DNA from: Bradyrhizobium sp. WSM1743
GTDB taxonomy: Bacteria > Pseudomonadota > Alphaproteobacteria > Rhizobiales > Xanthobacteraceae
Assembly: GCF_000473065.1 (NCBI RefSeq)
Contig: NZ_AXAZ01000015.1
Location: 85,255 to 149,254, forward strand
Length of the DNA stretch: 64,000 nt
Direction: 5' to 3'
The notes beneath the pieces were generated by a model. That model searched no databases, was not told the DNA's origin, and was given only the letters and a program-made list of their open reading frames with translations. A program made the translations under genes and the position numbers. The first letter of the stretch is position 1; each line of letters opens with the position of its first letter. This document shows, piece by piece, positions 27,541 to 35,452 of this stretch.

Positions 27541-27813
27541 TTACTGCGCCGCGGCTTCCCGCTTGCGGGCTGCCGCAGCGGCTGCGTGCTCGCGGTCCAT
27601 CACGGCGCGGCAGCCGGGGCTGACGTGGTGCTTGTTCCGGACCATGCAGGCGGTGATGCGCGGGATGTCGGGAATCTCGCTGGAGCACAGCCGCATCGCA
27701 TCGCCCGAGCACATCTGCTGGGCTTCTTGCGAGAAGGCGAGACTGGGTGATGTCTGGAGTGCGAAGATGGTGGCGAGGGCGAAGAGAGAGGTGATGGTCT
27801 GATAGCGCGTCAT
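27541..27813 (-). CDS. Small secreted cysteine-rich-repeat protein
   Basis: 90 aa from ATG 27813. A signal peptide (MTRYQTITSLFALATIFALQ..SLAF) is followed by a four-cysteine module, 'CSGDAMRLCSSEIPDI', 'ACMVRNKHHVSPGC', and a charged Ala-rich tail. The spacing matches the cysteine-rich repeat family (PF00839 type) and also the product at 28341-28583. Likely periplasmic, stabilised by disulfides; function unknown. Confidence 0.75.
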   Translation of the reverse strand: MTRYQTITSLFALATIFALQTSPSLAFSQEAQQMCSGDAMRLCSSEIPDIPRITACMVRNKHHVSPGCRAVMDREHAAAAAARKREAAAQ

Positions 27814-28068
27814 GAAGGATGCGTCCCCGAGTTCCGTGGGTTGAGCCACTTGATTTTGGGGCGCCGCACGCGGCTTGATCTGCCGCATGTCACAGCCTTC
27901 ACGTCGGGAACTTTGGTCCCGCATGTGGTCGCTCGATTTCTTGATGTTCGAATCGAAAGTGCTGCGCCGCCCGAGCGAAGTATGCGCCATTGTCACGGAC
28001 CTGCAATGGTCGGCGCAAAGGAATTCGCAATTGTTGCACGCGCGTCACGCCGCAAGCGGCGCTCGCGA

Positions 28069-28308
28069 TCAGATCAGCCGGTCGGGCGATGCGCTCGCTT
28101 GTTCCGCGTCACCAGCACCGAGCGAAGCGGCATGTTCCTCGACCGCCGTGACGCCCTTCGGGGTGAGCTCGAACAGATCGCCGTCCTTCATCACATAGCC
28201 GCCTGCGATCAGCTCGCCGATCTTGCCCTGACGGTCGTCGGCGAAGGCGACCGACTGGCTGATGTCCCTGAGGATCGAGAGTTGTTCGTCGCGCAGCATG
28301 TCTGACAT
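28069..28308 (-). CDS. Hypothetical small protein
   Basis: 79 aa from ATG 28308, preceded by AGAGGAGATC. The sequence 'MSDMLRDEQLSILRDISQSV' then 'DDRQGKIGELIAGGYVMKDG' and 'LFELTPKGVTAVEEHAASLG' resembles a compact winged-helix fold (the 'ELTPKG' element is common in such domains). No firm family. It lies between the two cysteine-rich genes on the same strand. Confidence 0.65.
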   Translation of the reverse strand: MSDMLRDEQLSILRDISQSVAFADDRQGKIGELIAGGYVMKDGDLFELTPKGVTAVEEHAASLGAGDAEQASASPDRLI

Positions 28309-28340
28309 CTCCGATCTCCTCTGGGGCTGCTGGCTGCTCC

Positions 28341-28583
28341 TCACATGCCGTGGCTCTGGAACACCTTGCTGCAGGCGCGCGACAGCTTGGCGCGATGCGC
28401 TTGCAGGCAGCTCTGCACAGCGCTGTCATTGCCGAGGTCCTTGCGGCAGAAGCGCGAGGCGTCGCGCGAGCAGGCGTTCTGCTCCTGCGGCGTGCCCATG
28501 TGGCCCTGCGCGAGAGCGGCCGCACTCGAGAGGCCGCTCAGGGCTGCCAGCGTGATCGTCGCCAGAATGAATTTGCGGGACAT
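28341..28583 (-). CDS. Small secreted cysteine-rich-repeat protein (paralogue)
   Basis: 80 aa from ATG 28583. Signal peptide MSRKFILATITLAALSGLSS..ALAQ, then 'CSRDASRFCRKDLGND' and 'SCLQAHRAKLSRAC'. The four-cysteine spacing closely matches that of the product at 27541-27813, so the two are paralogues in one small cluster. Expected in the periplasm with two disulfides; role unknown. Confidence 0.78.
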   Translation of the reverse strand: MSRKFILATITLAALSGLSSAAALAQGHMGTPQEQNACSRDASRFCRKDLGNDSAVQSCLQAHRAKLSRACSKVFQSHGM

Positions 28584-28729
28584 CGGCGGCTCCAATCCGA
28601 CAGGGAGACTTCAAAGGTCCTGTCTGAACTCGTCGCCTTGCCACTTGTTCCCCTCGGGGCGGCTGCCGCCCCGGCTGTTCAAGGTTCCCGCTGCGCTGCT
28701 ATAACACTGGGGAAGTGTGAGGGTATTTG

Positions 28730-29155
28730 ATGAAACGCTACCTGGTGTTTGCGCTGGTTGGCCCGTTCGTCGGCGGGTTCCTGCTGCTGCTGACGACGAC
28801 CTACCAGTCCGGCTATTGGACCCAGACCAGTCTCGGCGAGGTCGGCAAGCTGTTCGCGGTGTTCTTCAAGACCCTGCAATACAGCTATCTGTTCGGCTTC
28901 CTGCCCTCGCTGATGATCGGCGCGGTCGACGACATCCTGATCCACATCCGCCGGATCGGCCCGGGTTTGCGGATGCTCCTGGTCGGCCTGTTCGCCTTTG
29001 TTCTGGCCTCGCTCACCTACAGCTCGCGCGGGCCGGATTCGGGCGCGGTGCAGTTCATCCTGTACGGCCTCGTCGGGTTCGTGCCGGCGGTGATTTCATC
29101 CTGGCTCGTGCATCGCTATATCGAGGAGCCGCAAGTGGCGGCGGCGCCGACCTGA
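28730..29155 (+). CDS. DUF5413-like membrane protein
   Basis: 141 aa. ATG 28730 follows GTGAGGG; a TTG just before it is also in frame. Four hydrophobic segments: 'YLVFALVGPFVGGFLLLLTT', 'LFGFLPSLMIGAVDDILIHI', 'MLLVGLFAFVLASLTY' and 'VQFILYGLVGFVPAVISSWL'. It looks like a conserved inner-membrane protein of unknown function; the family name is from memory and moderately certain. Confidence 0.75.
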   Translation: MKRYLVFALVGPFVGGFLLLLTTTYQSGYWTQTSLGEVGKLFAVFFKTLQYSYLFGFLPSLMIGAVDDILIHIRRIGPGLRMLLVGLFAFVLASLTYSSRGPDSGAVQFILYGLVGFVPAVISSWLVHRYIEEPQVAAAPT

Positions 29156-29219
29156 CGCGCGGCGTCGGGTCGCGGCAGCAACCTCCGCCGTGCTGCGGCG
29201 TTCACCGAAGGCCATGATC

Positions 29220-29756
29220 ATGTCCGAGGACGACATCCTTGCTCCGCGCAAATCCCGTACGGGCAGCAGCTCGCGCGCGACCTTTTCTCGCAACGAGGCG
29301 CGCGGGCCGATCATCGACCAGGAGGGCCACGAGATCAGGCCGGAAAGCCTGGAGCAGGGGTTTCGCGAGTTTCGCTTCGAATTCGGGCAAGCGAGCCCGT
29401 TCGGCAATCTGACGCGCGAGCAGCGGATCGCGCGTCTCGAGGCGATCGCAAGGCTGCTCGACGTCGCCTTCATCCTGCCCGGCACCAACATCCGCTACGG
29501 TATCGACGGGCTGATCGGCCTGATCCCCGTCGTCGGCGACATCATCACCACCGCGATCTCGCTGTGGCTGGTGCGCGAGGCCCGCGCGCTGGGGGCGCCC
29601 TGGTACATCACCGCGCGCATGCTCGGCAATGTCGCGCTCGACGGCGTGGTCGGCATGGTCCCGTTCGCGGGCGATGCCTTCGACGTGATGTTCCGCGCCA
29701 ACATGCGCAACGTGCGTCTCCTGCGCCGCTGGCTGGAGAAGCAGCCGCGGATGTAG
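29220..29756 (+). CDS. DUF4112 family membrane protein
   Basis: About 178 aa from ATG 29220 (ATG 29214 also possible). A hydrophilic N-terminus is followed by the DUF4112 core: 'RLEAIARLLDVAFILPGTNI', 'YGIDGLIGLIPVVGDIITTA', 'LGNVALDGVVGMVPFAGDAF', 'VMFRANMRNVRLLRRWL'. Two membrane segments. Function is unknown; it stands alone after the DUF5413-like gene. Confidence 0.87.
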   Translation: MSEDDILAPRKSRTGSSSRATFSRNEARGPIIDQEGHEIRPESLEQGFREFRFEFGQASPFGNLTREQRIARLEAIARLLDVAFILPGTNIRYGIDGLIGLIPVVGDIITTAISLWLVREARALGAPWYITARMLGNVALDGVVGMVPFAGDAFDVMFRANMRNVRLLRRWLEKQPRM

Positions 29757-29763
29757 CGCTACT

Positions 29764-29838
29764 TCGCCTCTCCCCGCCTGCGGGGAGAGGCCGGAATTTG
29801 CGGGAGCAAATTCCGGGTGAGGGGGAGTCTCCGCAGGG
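29764..29838. repeat. Palindromic intergenic repeat, CTCTCCCCGC type
   Basis: CGCCTCTCCCCGCCTGCGGG then GAGGCCGGAATTTGCGGGAG and AAATTCCGGGTGAGGGGGAG-TCTCCGC. A close copy in the same orientation is at 63001-63076, including the trailing AGTCTCCGC. It starts the 375-bp gene-free stretch before 30132. Confidence 0.75.
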
Positions 29839-29871
29839 CCGACTGGTCGACGATGCGCCAGGTTTCTCCAT

Positions 29872-29951
29872 CGTCATTGCGAGCGCAGCGAAGCAATCCA
29901 GAATCTTTCCGCGGAGGGACGCTGGATTGCTTCGCTGCGCTCGCAATGACG
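29872..29951. repeat. Palindromic repeat (TCATTGCGAGCG type), copy 2
   Basis: GTCATTGCGAGCGCAGCGAA-GCAATCCAG and CTGGATTGCTTCGCTGCGCT-CGCAATGAC are near-perfect inverse arms around a 26-base loop. Same family as 15454-15540. A further short hairpin (CTCTCCCCGTACGAACGGGG-AGAG) lies at 30003-30027. Confidence 0.8.
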
Positions 29952-30065
29952 AGGAGAGGCCTGAGTATCTGTCCCTGACACCGCGATTGTGGAAGCAGCC
30001 ACCCTCTCCCCGTACGAACGGGGAGAGGAAAGAGAGTGAGCAAGCGGGAGAGAGTGCCCCCCAAA

Positions 30066-30105
30066 CGCAAAAAGCGCGACGACCTTTCGGCCATCGCGCT
30101 TTCTG
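30066..30105 (-). terminator. Intrinsic-type terminator after the gene at 30132
   Basis: Read on the minus strand, AAAGCGCGA pairs with TCGCGCTTT around GGCCGAAAGGTC, with TTTTTGCGTTT following. Stem plus T-run directly downstream of the 30132-30425 gene is the classic arrangement. Confidence 0.7.
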
Positions 30106-30131
30106 CGCACATCGGAGGCTTGCGAAAAAGC

Positions 30132-30425
30132 TTACGCCGCGTCGGCGTCGGTCTCCGCGGCCGGAGCCGGCTTGGGCCGACGGGGCAGCGGGAAGGCATC
30201 GCTCTCGTACAGCGAGCGGATGCCATTCTGGTCGAAGCGCGCTTCCTCGACCTGGAGATAGGCGCCGTTCAGCGAATCCGTCGGCAACTGCTCCATCGCG
30301 AACTGCACGGCCTCGGCCGCAGTGCCGAACCGCCGATAGGTGAAGCCCGCACGCTTCTTCTTGCGGATCGCGGCGGGGAAGAGTTCGGCGGAAGTGTTGA
30401 AGTTGAACGGACGCAGTGGACGCAT
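30132..30425 (-). CDS. Conserved hypothetical protein
   Basis: 97 aa from ATG 30425 ([20 protein letters not shown]). Contains '[20 protein letters not shown]', '[20 protein letters not shown]' and an Ala/Pro/Asp-rich tail. It looks like a cytoplasmic alpha/beta protein that may be specific to Bradyrhizobiaceae; no function recognised. A good terminator lies just downstream, which supports it being a real transcript. Confidence 0.7.
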   Translation of the reverse strand: MRPLRPFNFNTSAELFPAAIRKKKRAGFTYRRFGTAAEAVQFAMEQLPTDSLNGAYLQVEEARFDQNGIRSLYESDAFPLPRRPKPAPAAETDADAA

Positions 30426-30525
30426 GGTCAAAGACCTCGTGATCTTCTCTGGGGCTTTAAGCGCGTGGGGTTGGGGAGGGCAGGGGCCGCAATCAAGCGG
30501 GCCCGCCACATGTCATTTTCGTCCA

Positions 30526-30801
30526 CTAATATAGGCCGATTTGACAGAAATGCGACCCCCGCGATGCGAGATGATGAATCAACGCATGGCAGCTCCGCAG
30601 CCGAAATAAAGCAAATAATATCAAATAGTTAAATCGTTTACACTTGCCAAGTAGCAGCAGCACGATCAGCACCACGAGCACGACCCCGCCAACGCCCATG
30701 CCGGAATGGCCGAGGCCATAGCCGTAACCGCCGAACCGGCCGGAGAGGCCGCCGACCAGATAGATGATCACCAGGATGATCAGGATGGTCCCCAGCGTCA
30801 T
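30526..30801 (-). CDS. DUF3309-like small membrane protein with extended tail
   Basis: 91 aa from ATG 30801. The first ~50 residues are typical: 'MTLGTILIILVIIYLVGGLS', a Gly/Tyr-rich linker, then 'GVVLVVLIVLLLLGK'. Family members usually end right after 'LLLLG(K/R)', but here the frame continues for ~40 residues ('RFNYLILFALFRLRSC...CQIGLY') through AT-richer DNA. The extension may be the product of a lost stop codon. Membrane protein, function unknown. Confidence 0.65.
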   Translation of the reverse strand: MTLGTILIILVIIYLVGGLSGRFGGYGYGLGHSGMGVGGVVLVVLIVLLLLGKCKRFNYLILFALFRLRSCHALIHHLASRGSHFCQIGLY

Positions 30802-30866
30802 GGCATCCTCCCTGGCAGCGGCCGAGATGCGATGATCGGCCGCACCGCCAGAGGAGAAAAGCACAT

Positions 30867-30901
30867 CACGCCCTCGGGTTCCACGGGGGAACCCGACCGG
30901 G
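30867..30901. other. Hairpin between msrB and the DUF3309-like gene
   Basis: CGGGTTCC and GGAACCCG pair around a short ACGGG loop, directly after the msrB stop (minus strand). Could end the msr transcript; no long T-run is present. Confidence 0.4.
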
Positions 30902-30909
30902 TGCGCTGT

Positions 30910-31329
<420 letters not shown>

Positions 31330-31373
31330 GGGTCTCCCGTTTCTTCAGTGATTTGCTTTCGGTGATGTCGCGA

Positions 31374-32078
31374 TCAGTTGGTGGCCTTGCTGGCATTCAC
31401 CAGCGTCGGCTTTTCAATGTAGTTATCCGCGAACAGCTTTTTCAGGTTCTGGACCTTCGGGATGTCGTTATAGGCGATGTAGGGCTGGTTCGGGTGCAGC
31501 GTCAGATAGTCCTGGTGATAGGCTTCCGCGGGATAGAATGCCTCGAGCGCGCCGATCTTGGTCACGATTGGCTTGTTGAAGACCTTCGCACCGTTGAGCT
31601 GCGCGATGTAGGCCTCCGCCACCTTCTTCTGCTCGTCGGAGGTGGTGAAGATCGCCGAGCGATATTGCGGGCCGACGTCGGGGCCCTGGCGGTTGAGCTG
31701 GGTCGGGTCGTGCACCACCGAGAAGTAGATCTGGAGGATCTTGCCGTAGGAGATCTTCTTCGGGTCGTACTTGATCTCGACCGATTCCGCGTGGCCGGTG
31801 CGGCCGCTCGAGACGGTCTGGTAGTCGGCGGTCGCCTTGGTGCCGCCGGCATAGCCGGAGACCGCGTTGACGACGCCTGCGGTGTGCTGGAAGACGCCCT
31901 GCACGCCCCAGAAGCAGCCGCCGGCGACCACGGCGGTCTGGATGTCGCTCGCGGGCGCTGCGTCCAATGCGGGAGCGGGGATCACGACCGCATCCTCCGC
32001 GGCCCGGGACGGCATCGTGAAAGCCAGCGTCAGGGCGGTGGTTGCGGCGAGCAGGGAGGCGAGGGCGGTTCGGCGCAT
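31374..32078 (-). CDS. msrA: Peptide-methionine (S)-S-oxide reductase MsrA, exported
   Basis: 234 aa. Catalytic motif GGCFWG with Cys55, then 'VSGYAGGTKATADYQTVSSG', 'TGHAESVEIKYDPKKISYGK' and 'YFSVVHDPTQLNRQGPDVGP'. The N-terminus is a signal peptide (MRRTALASLLAATTALTLAF..SRA), so this MsrA should act in the periplasm, unlike the adjacent MsrB. The two genes are probably co-transcribed and repair oxidised methionine. Confidence 0.95.
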   Translation of the reverse strand: MRRTALASLLAATTALTLAFTMPSRAAEDAVVIPAPALDAAPASDIQTAVVAGGCFWGVQGVFQHTAGVVNAVSGYAGGTKATADYQTVSSGRTGHAESVEIKYDPKKISYGKILQIYFSVVHDPTQLNRQGPDVGPQYRSAIFTTSDEQKKVAEAYIAQLNGAKVFNKPIVTKIGALEAFYPAEAYHQDYLTLHPNQPYIAYNDIPKVQNLKKLFADNYIEKPTLVNASKATN

Positions 32079-32338
32079 GGCAATCCTCTTTCGGAAGGGC
32101 TGACAGTCTAGGGCGGTCGGGACCGGGCGAACAGCCTGCCCGGGGGTGTTTCCGCATCATCCGAGATACGGGCAGCGCCGGTGATTGTTACGGCGGGGCG
32201 GACACGAGGCCGTGAAGACCGCTGGCGCAGGCAGCGCGACTTGGAGCCGACTTGGCGGGATGCGGAACTCCGCGCTAGATGAACCGGCGCAATCGACGAT
32301 CGACCATACGAAATGGTGGCTGGAGCTGACCTGACAAC

Positions 32339-34036
32339 ATGCTGCGCGTCGTTTCCCTGACCCTCGCCGCTCTGGCCGCCTTCATCTCGAGTGCCGCGGC
32401 CGATCCCCAAACCGGCAACGATCTCGCCCTTTGCCGCGACCGCCAGGCGGAGATGCAGGCTCGCGCCGCCGCCTGCGACAATCTGCTGAACGCCGACCGT
32501 CTCACCGGCAAGGACAAGGCGATCGCGCTGTCCGTGCGTGGCAATATCCTGCTCAACAAGCGCGACCATGTCCATGCGATCGAGACGCTGTCCATGGCCA
32601 TCGGCCTCGATCCCGACAACGTCATTGCGCTCAACCTGCGCGGCCTCGCCTATGAGCGCAGCGGGCAGGACGACCTCGCGATGGCCGACTACAACCTCGC
32701 GCTCCAGAAGCGTCCGGCCTTTGGGGTTCCCTACAACAACCGCGGCGTCATCTACGCACGCCGCGGCGCGCTGCAGAGCGCGATCGAAGATTTCAGCCTG
32801 TCGATCAAGTACACGCCGAAATTCCTGCTCGCCTGGACCAATCGCGCCCGCGCGCGAACGCTGATGAAGGATTTCGACGGCGCGATCGCGGATTTCGCCG
32901 AGGCCGAGAAGATCGATCCGGCCGCGCCGCAGATCGCCGGCAACCGTTGCGTCACTTACGGCATGATGGGCAAGTTCGACCGCGCCCTGGCCGACTGCAA
33001 CGGCCTGATCGAGAAGCAGCCCAAGAACCTGTTCGTGATCAACAACCGCGCTGACGTCAACATGATGAAGGGCGACCTGGAGGCCGCGCTGAACGATTAC
33101 AACACGGCCATCCAGATCAACCCGAACAATGTCCGCGCCCATTCCGGCCGCGGCCAGATCTACGAGCGCAGGAAAGATCTCGCGCAGGCCCGCGCCGATT
33201 ATCGCGCCGCGGCCTATTCGCTGACGAGGTTCGACGAGACCGAGGTTGCGCGCGCCCGCGCCATCGCGCAGGAGCGGCTCGCCGCCCTGACGCCGCAGGC
33301 GCCGGGGGCCGCGCCCACCGGTCGTCGCGTCGCGCTGGTGATCGGCAACGGCGCCTACAAGAACGCCCAGGCGTTGCCCAATCCGCCCCGCGATTCGAAG
33401 CTGATCGCGGGTGTGCTGCGCGACCTCGGCTTCCAGACCGTGATGGATACGAGGGACCTCACCCGCGACAAGTTCTTCCAGACGCTGAAGGCGTTCGCCG
33501 AGGAGGCGGAAAAGGCCGATTGGGCCGTGGTCTATTATGCCGGCCACGGTTTCGAGATCGGCGGGGTGAACTATCTCGTCCCGATCGACGCAAAGCTCAC
33601 CGCCGACAAGGACGCCGAGACCGAGGCCGTCGCGCTGGAGCAGGTGATCGCTGCCGTCGGCGCCGCGCGAAAGCTGCGTCTCGTGGTCCTCGATGCCTGC
33701 CGCGACAATCCGTTCGCGCCGACCATGCAGCGCACGCTGGCGCTGAAGCTGGTCGACAAGGGCTTTTCCAACATCGAGCCCGGCGCCGGCTTCATGGTGG
33801 TCTACGCCGCCAAGCATGGCGAGACCGCGATGGACGGCGACGGCAGCGCCAACAGCCCGTTCGCCACCGCGCTCGCCCCGCGAGATCAAGCAGCCGCGCG
33901 TCGAGATCAGGAAATTGTTCGACATCATCCGCGACGACGTCTGGGCCGCGACGAAGCACGCGCAGCAGCCGTTCACCTACGGCTCCCCGCCGGGCCGGGA
34001 AGATTTTTACTTCGTTGCGGGGAGGTGACGAATTGA
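32339..34036 (+). CDS. Caspase-family (peptidase C14) protein with TPR repeats; 3' end frameshifted
   Basis: 565 aa as read. A signal peptide (MLRVVSLTLAALAAFISSAA) and about six TPR units (~40-300) precede a caspase-like domain (~325-520). The domain has His in 'VVYYAGHGFEIGGVNYLVP' and Cys in 'LVVLDACRDNPF'. Near the end the frame departs after 'SANSPFATALA'. Dropping one C from the CCCC run at 33876-33879 restores 'REIKQPRVEIRKLFDIIRDD...EDFYFVAGR', ending at 34028, as expected for the family. The gene is therefore frameshifted, or the base is a sequencing error. Periplasmic metacaspase-like protein; substrate unknown. Confidence 0.85.
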   Translation: MLRVVSLTLAALAAFISSAAADPQTGNDLALCRDRQAEMQARAAACDNLLNADRLTGKDKAIALSVRGNILLNKRDHVHAIETLSMAIGLDPDNVIALNLRGLAYERSGQDDLAMADYNLALQKRPAFGVPYNNRGVIYARRGALQSAIEDFSLSIKYTPKFLLAWTNRARARTLMKDFDGAIADFAEAEKIDPAAPQIAGNRCVTYGMMGKFDRALADCNGLIEKQPKNLFVINNRADVNMMKGDLEAALNDYNTAIQINPNNVRAHSGRGQIYERRKDLAQARADYRAAAYSLTRFDETEVARARAIAQERLAALTPQAPGAAPTGRRVALVIGNGAYKNAQALPNPPRDSKLIAGVLRDLGFQTVMDTRDLTRDKFFQTLKAFAEEAEKADWAVVYYAGHGFEIGGVNYLVPIDAKLTADKDAETEAVALEQVIAAVGAARKLRLVVLDACRDNPFAPTMQRTLALKLVDKGFSNIEPGAGFMVVYAAKHGETAMDGDGSANSPFATALAPRDQAAARRDQEIVRHHPRRRLGRDEARAAAVHLRLPAGPGRFLLRCGEVTN

Positions 34037-34058
34037 GTTGCGAAGCAACTCAATTTTC
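34031..34058 (+). terminator. Hairpin with T-run after the caspase gene
   Basis: AATTGAGTTG and CAACTCAATT pair perfectly (10 bp) around CGAAG, followed by TT. It begins just after the stop at 34026-34028, consistent with termination of the caspase transcript. Confidence 0.6.
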
Positions 34059-34152
34059 CGGGGCGATGCGAGGCATCGAACTATGGTGCGCAATTGCGCA
34101 CCTGAGAATCTCGAAATTCCGGGTTCGGCTCTTCGAGCCGCCCCGGAATGAC
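34056..34152. repeat. Palindromic repeat (TTCCGGGGCG..CGCCCCGGAATGAC type)
   Basis: Outer arms TTCCGGGGCG and CGCCCCGGAA; internal palindrome GTGCGCAATTGCGCAC at 34086-34101, also found at 51716-51731. Related copy at 50375-50454. Lies between convergent caspase and helicase genes. Confidence 0.8.
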
Positions 34153-34165
34153 CGAGTAGACAGCA

Positions 34166-35281
34166 TCACACCACAATGCTCAACCGTTTCGCCGCCCGCG
34201 TGATGCCCGTATACAGCCACCGCGCCCTGGACTCCTGAAACGCAAAGCTCTCGTCGAACAGCACGACGTCGTCCCATTGCGAGCCCTGCGACTTGTGCAC
34301 GGTCAGCACGTAGCCGTAGTCGAACTCGTCGTAAGGCTTGCGCTGCTCCCAGGCGATCTGCTCGATGCCGCCCTCGAAGCAATCGGCGCGCACCGAGACT
34401 TTCGTCACCTTGTGGCCGAAATCCTCGTCCGGCGACAGCCGCATCGACAGGATGCGCGACTTCGAGCGCGAGGTGTTGCGCGACTTGACGCGCCACAGGC
34501 CGCCGTTGAACAGGCCCTTCTTGCGGTTGTTGCGCAGGCACACCAGCTTGTCGCCGGCGACCGGAAAGGTGTCCTCGATGTTCTGGCGCTGGCGCACCCG
34601 CATGTTGTAGGCGCGGCGGGTGTTGTTGCGGCCGACCAGAATCTGGTCGGCGCCCATGACGCGATCGGGATCGAGCTCCTTGCGCGAGACCACCTCGCTC
34701 TCGCCGTAACGGCCGATATCGAGCTCGCGGCCCTCGCGGACGTCCATCGACATCCGCACGATCGGATCGTCCTGGGCCTGGCGGTGCACCTCGGTCAGCA
34801 TCGCGTCGGGCTCCGAGTTGGTGAAGAAGCCGCCGCCCTGGATCGGCGGCAGCTGCGCGGGGTCCCCGAGCACCAAGAGGGGACAGTCGAACGACATCAG
34901 GTCGCGCCCAAGCTCCGCGTCGACCATCGAGCATTCGTCGATCACGATCAGCTTCGCCTTCGAGGCCGGCGCATCGTCCCACAATTCGAAGCTCGGCTGC
35001 TCCTCGCCGGATTCACGCGCACGGTAGATCAGCGAATGAATCGTGGAGGCGCCGTCGCAGCCCTTGTTGCGCATGACCAGGGCTGCCTTGCCGGTGAAGG
35101 CGGCGAACTTCACCTCGCCATCGACGCCATCGGCGATGTGCCGCGCCAGCGTGGTCTTGCCGGTGCCGGCGAAGCCGAACAGGCGGAAGATCGGCGGCGT
35201 GCCGCCCCGGCCCGGCTTAGCTTTGAGCCAGTCGCCAACGGCCTTCAGAGCGGCATCCTGATGCGGGGTGAATGTGGGCAT
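34166..35281 (-). CDS. RecD-like superfamily 1 DNA helicase/ATPase
   Basis: 371 aa. Walker A GFAGTGKT (36-43), 'FAAFTGKAALVMRNKGCDGA' (motif Ia-like), Walker B with Asp115-Glu116 (VIDECSMVD), 'LLVLGDPAQLPPIQGGGFF' (motif III) and the UvrD_C_2 region 'YVLTVHKSQGSQWDDVVLFD'. A short stand-alone relative of RecD/TraA helicases, probably acting 5'-3' on DNA. No recB or recC is adjacent, so a role in phage defence or repair is possible but unproven. Confidence 0.9.
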   Translation of the reverse strand: MPTFTPHQDAALKAVGDWLKAKPGRGGTPPIFRLFGFAGTGKTTLARHIADGVDGEVKFAAFTGKAALVMRNKGCDGASTIHSLIYRARESGEEQPSFELWDDAPASKAKLIVIDECSMVDAELGRDLMSFDCPLLVLGDPAQLPPIQGGGFFTNSEPDAMLTEVHRQAQDDPIVRMSMDVREGRELDIGRYGESEVVSRKELDPDRVMGADQILVGRNNTRRAYNMRVRQRQNIEDTFPVAGDKLVCLRNNRKKGLFNGGLWRVKSRNTSRSKSRILSMRLSPDEDFGHKVTKVSVRADCFEGGIEQIAWEQRKPYDEFDYGYVLTVHKSQGSQWDDVVLFDESFAFQESRARWLYTGITRAAKRLSIVV

Positions 35282-35452
35282 GGCTTTCCAGGAAAACGGG
35301 GCGCCGCACTTGAATGAGTCGCCACTCGCAAACTAACCCTTCGTTCGCTGCAATCAAGTCATTCTCCCGCACGGTGGAATTGCTGCTCCGTAGACAGCGC
35401 AGCCTCACGCACTAAGATGAGCCCAACAAGAACAATGCGGGAGGGCGACGCC

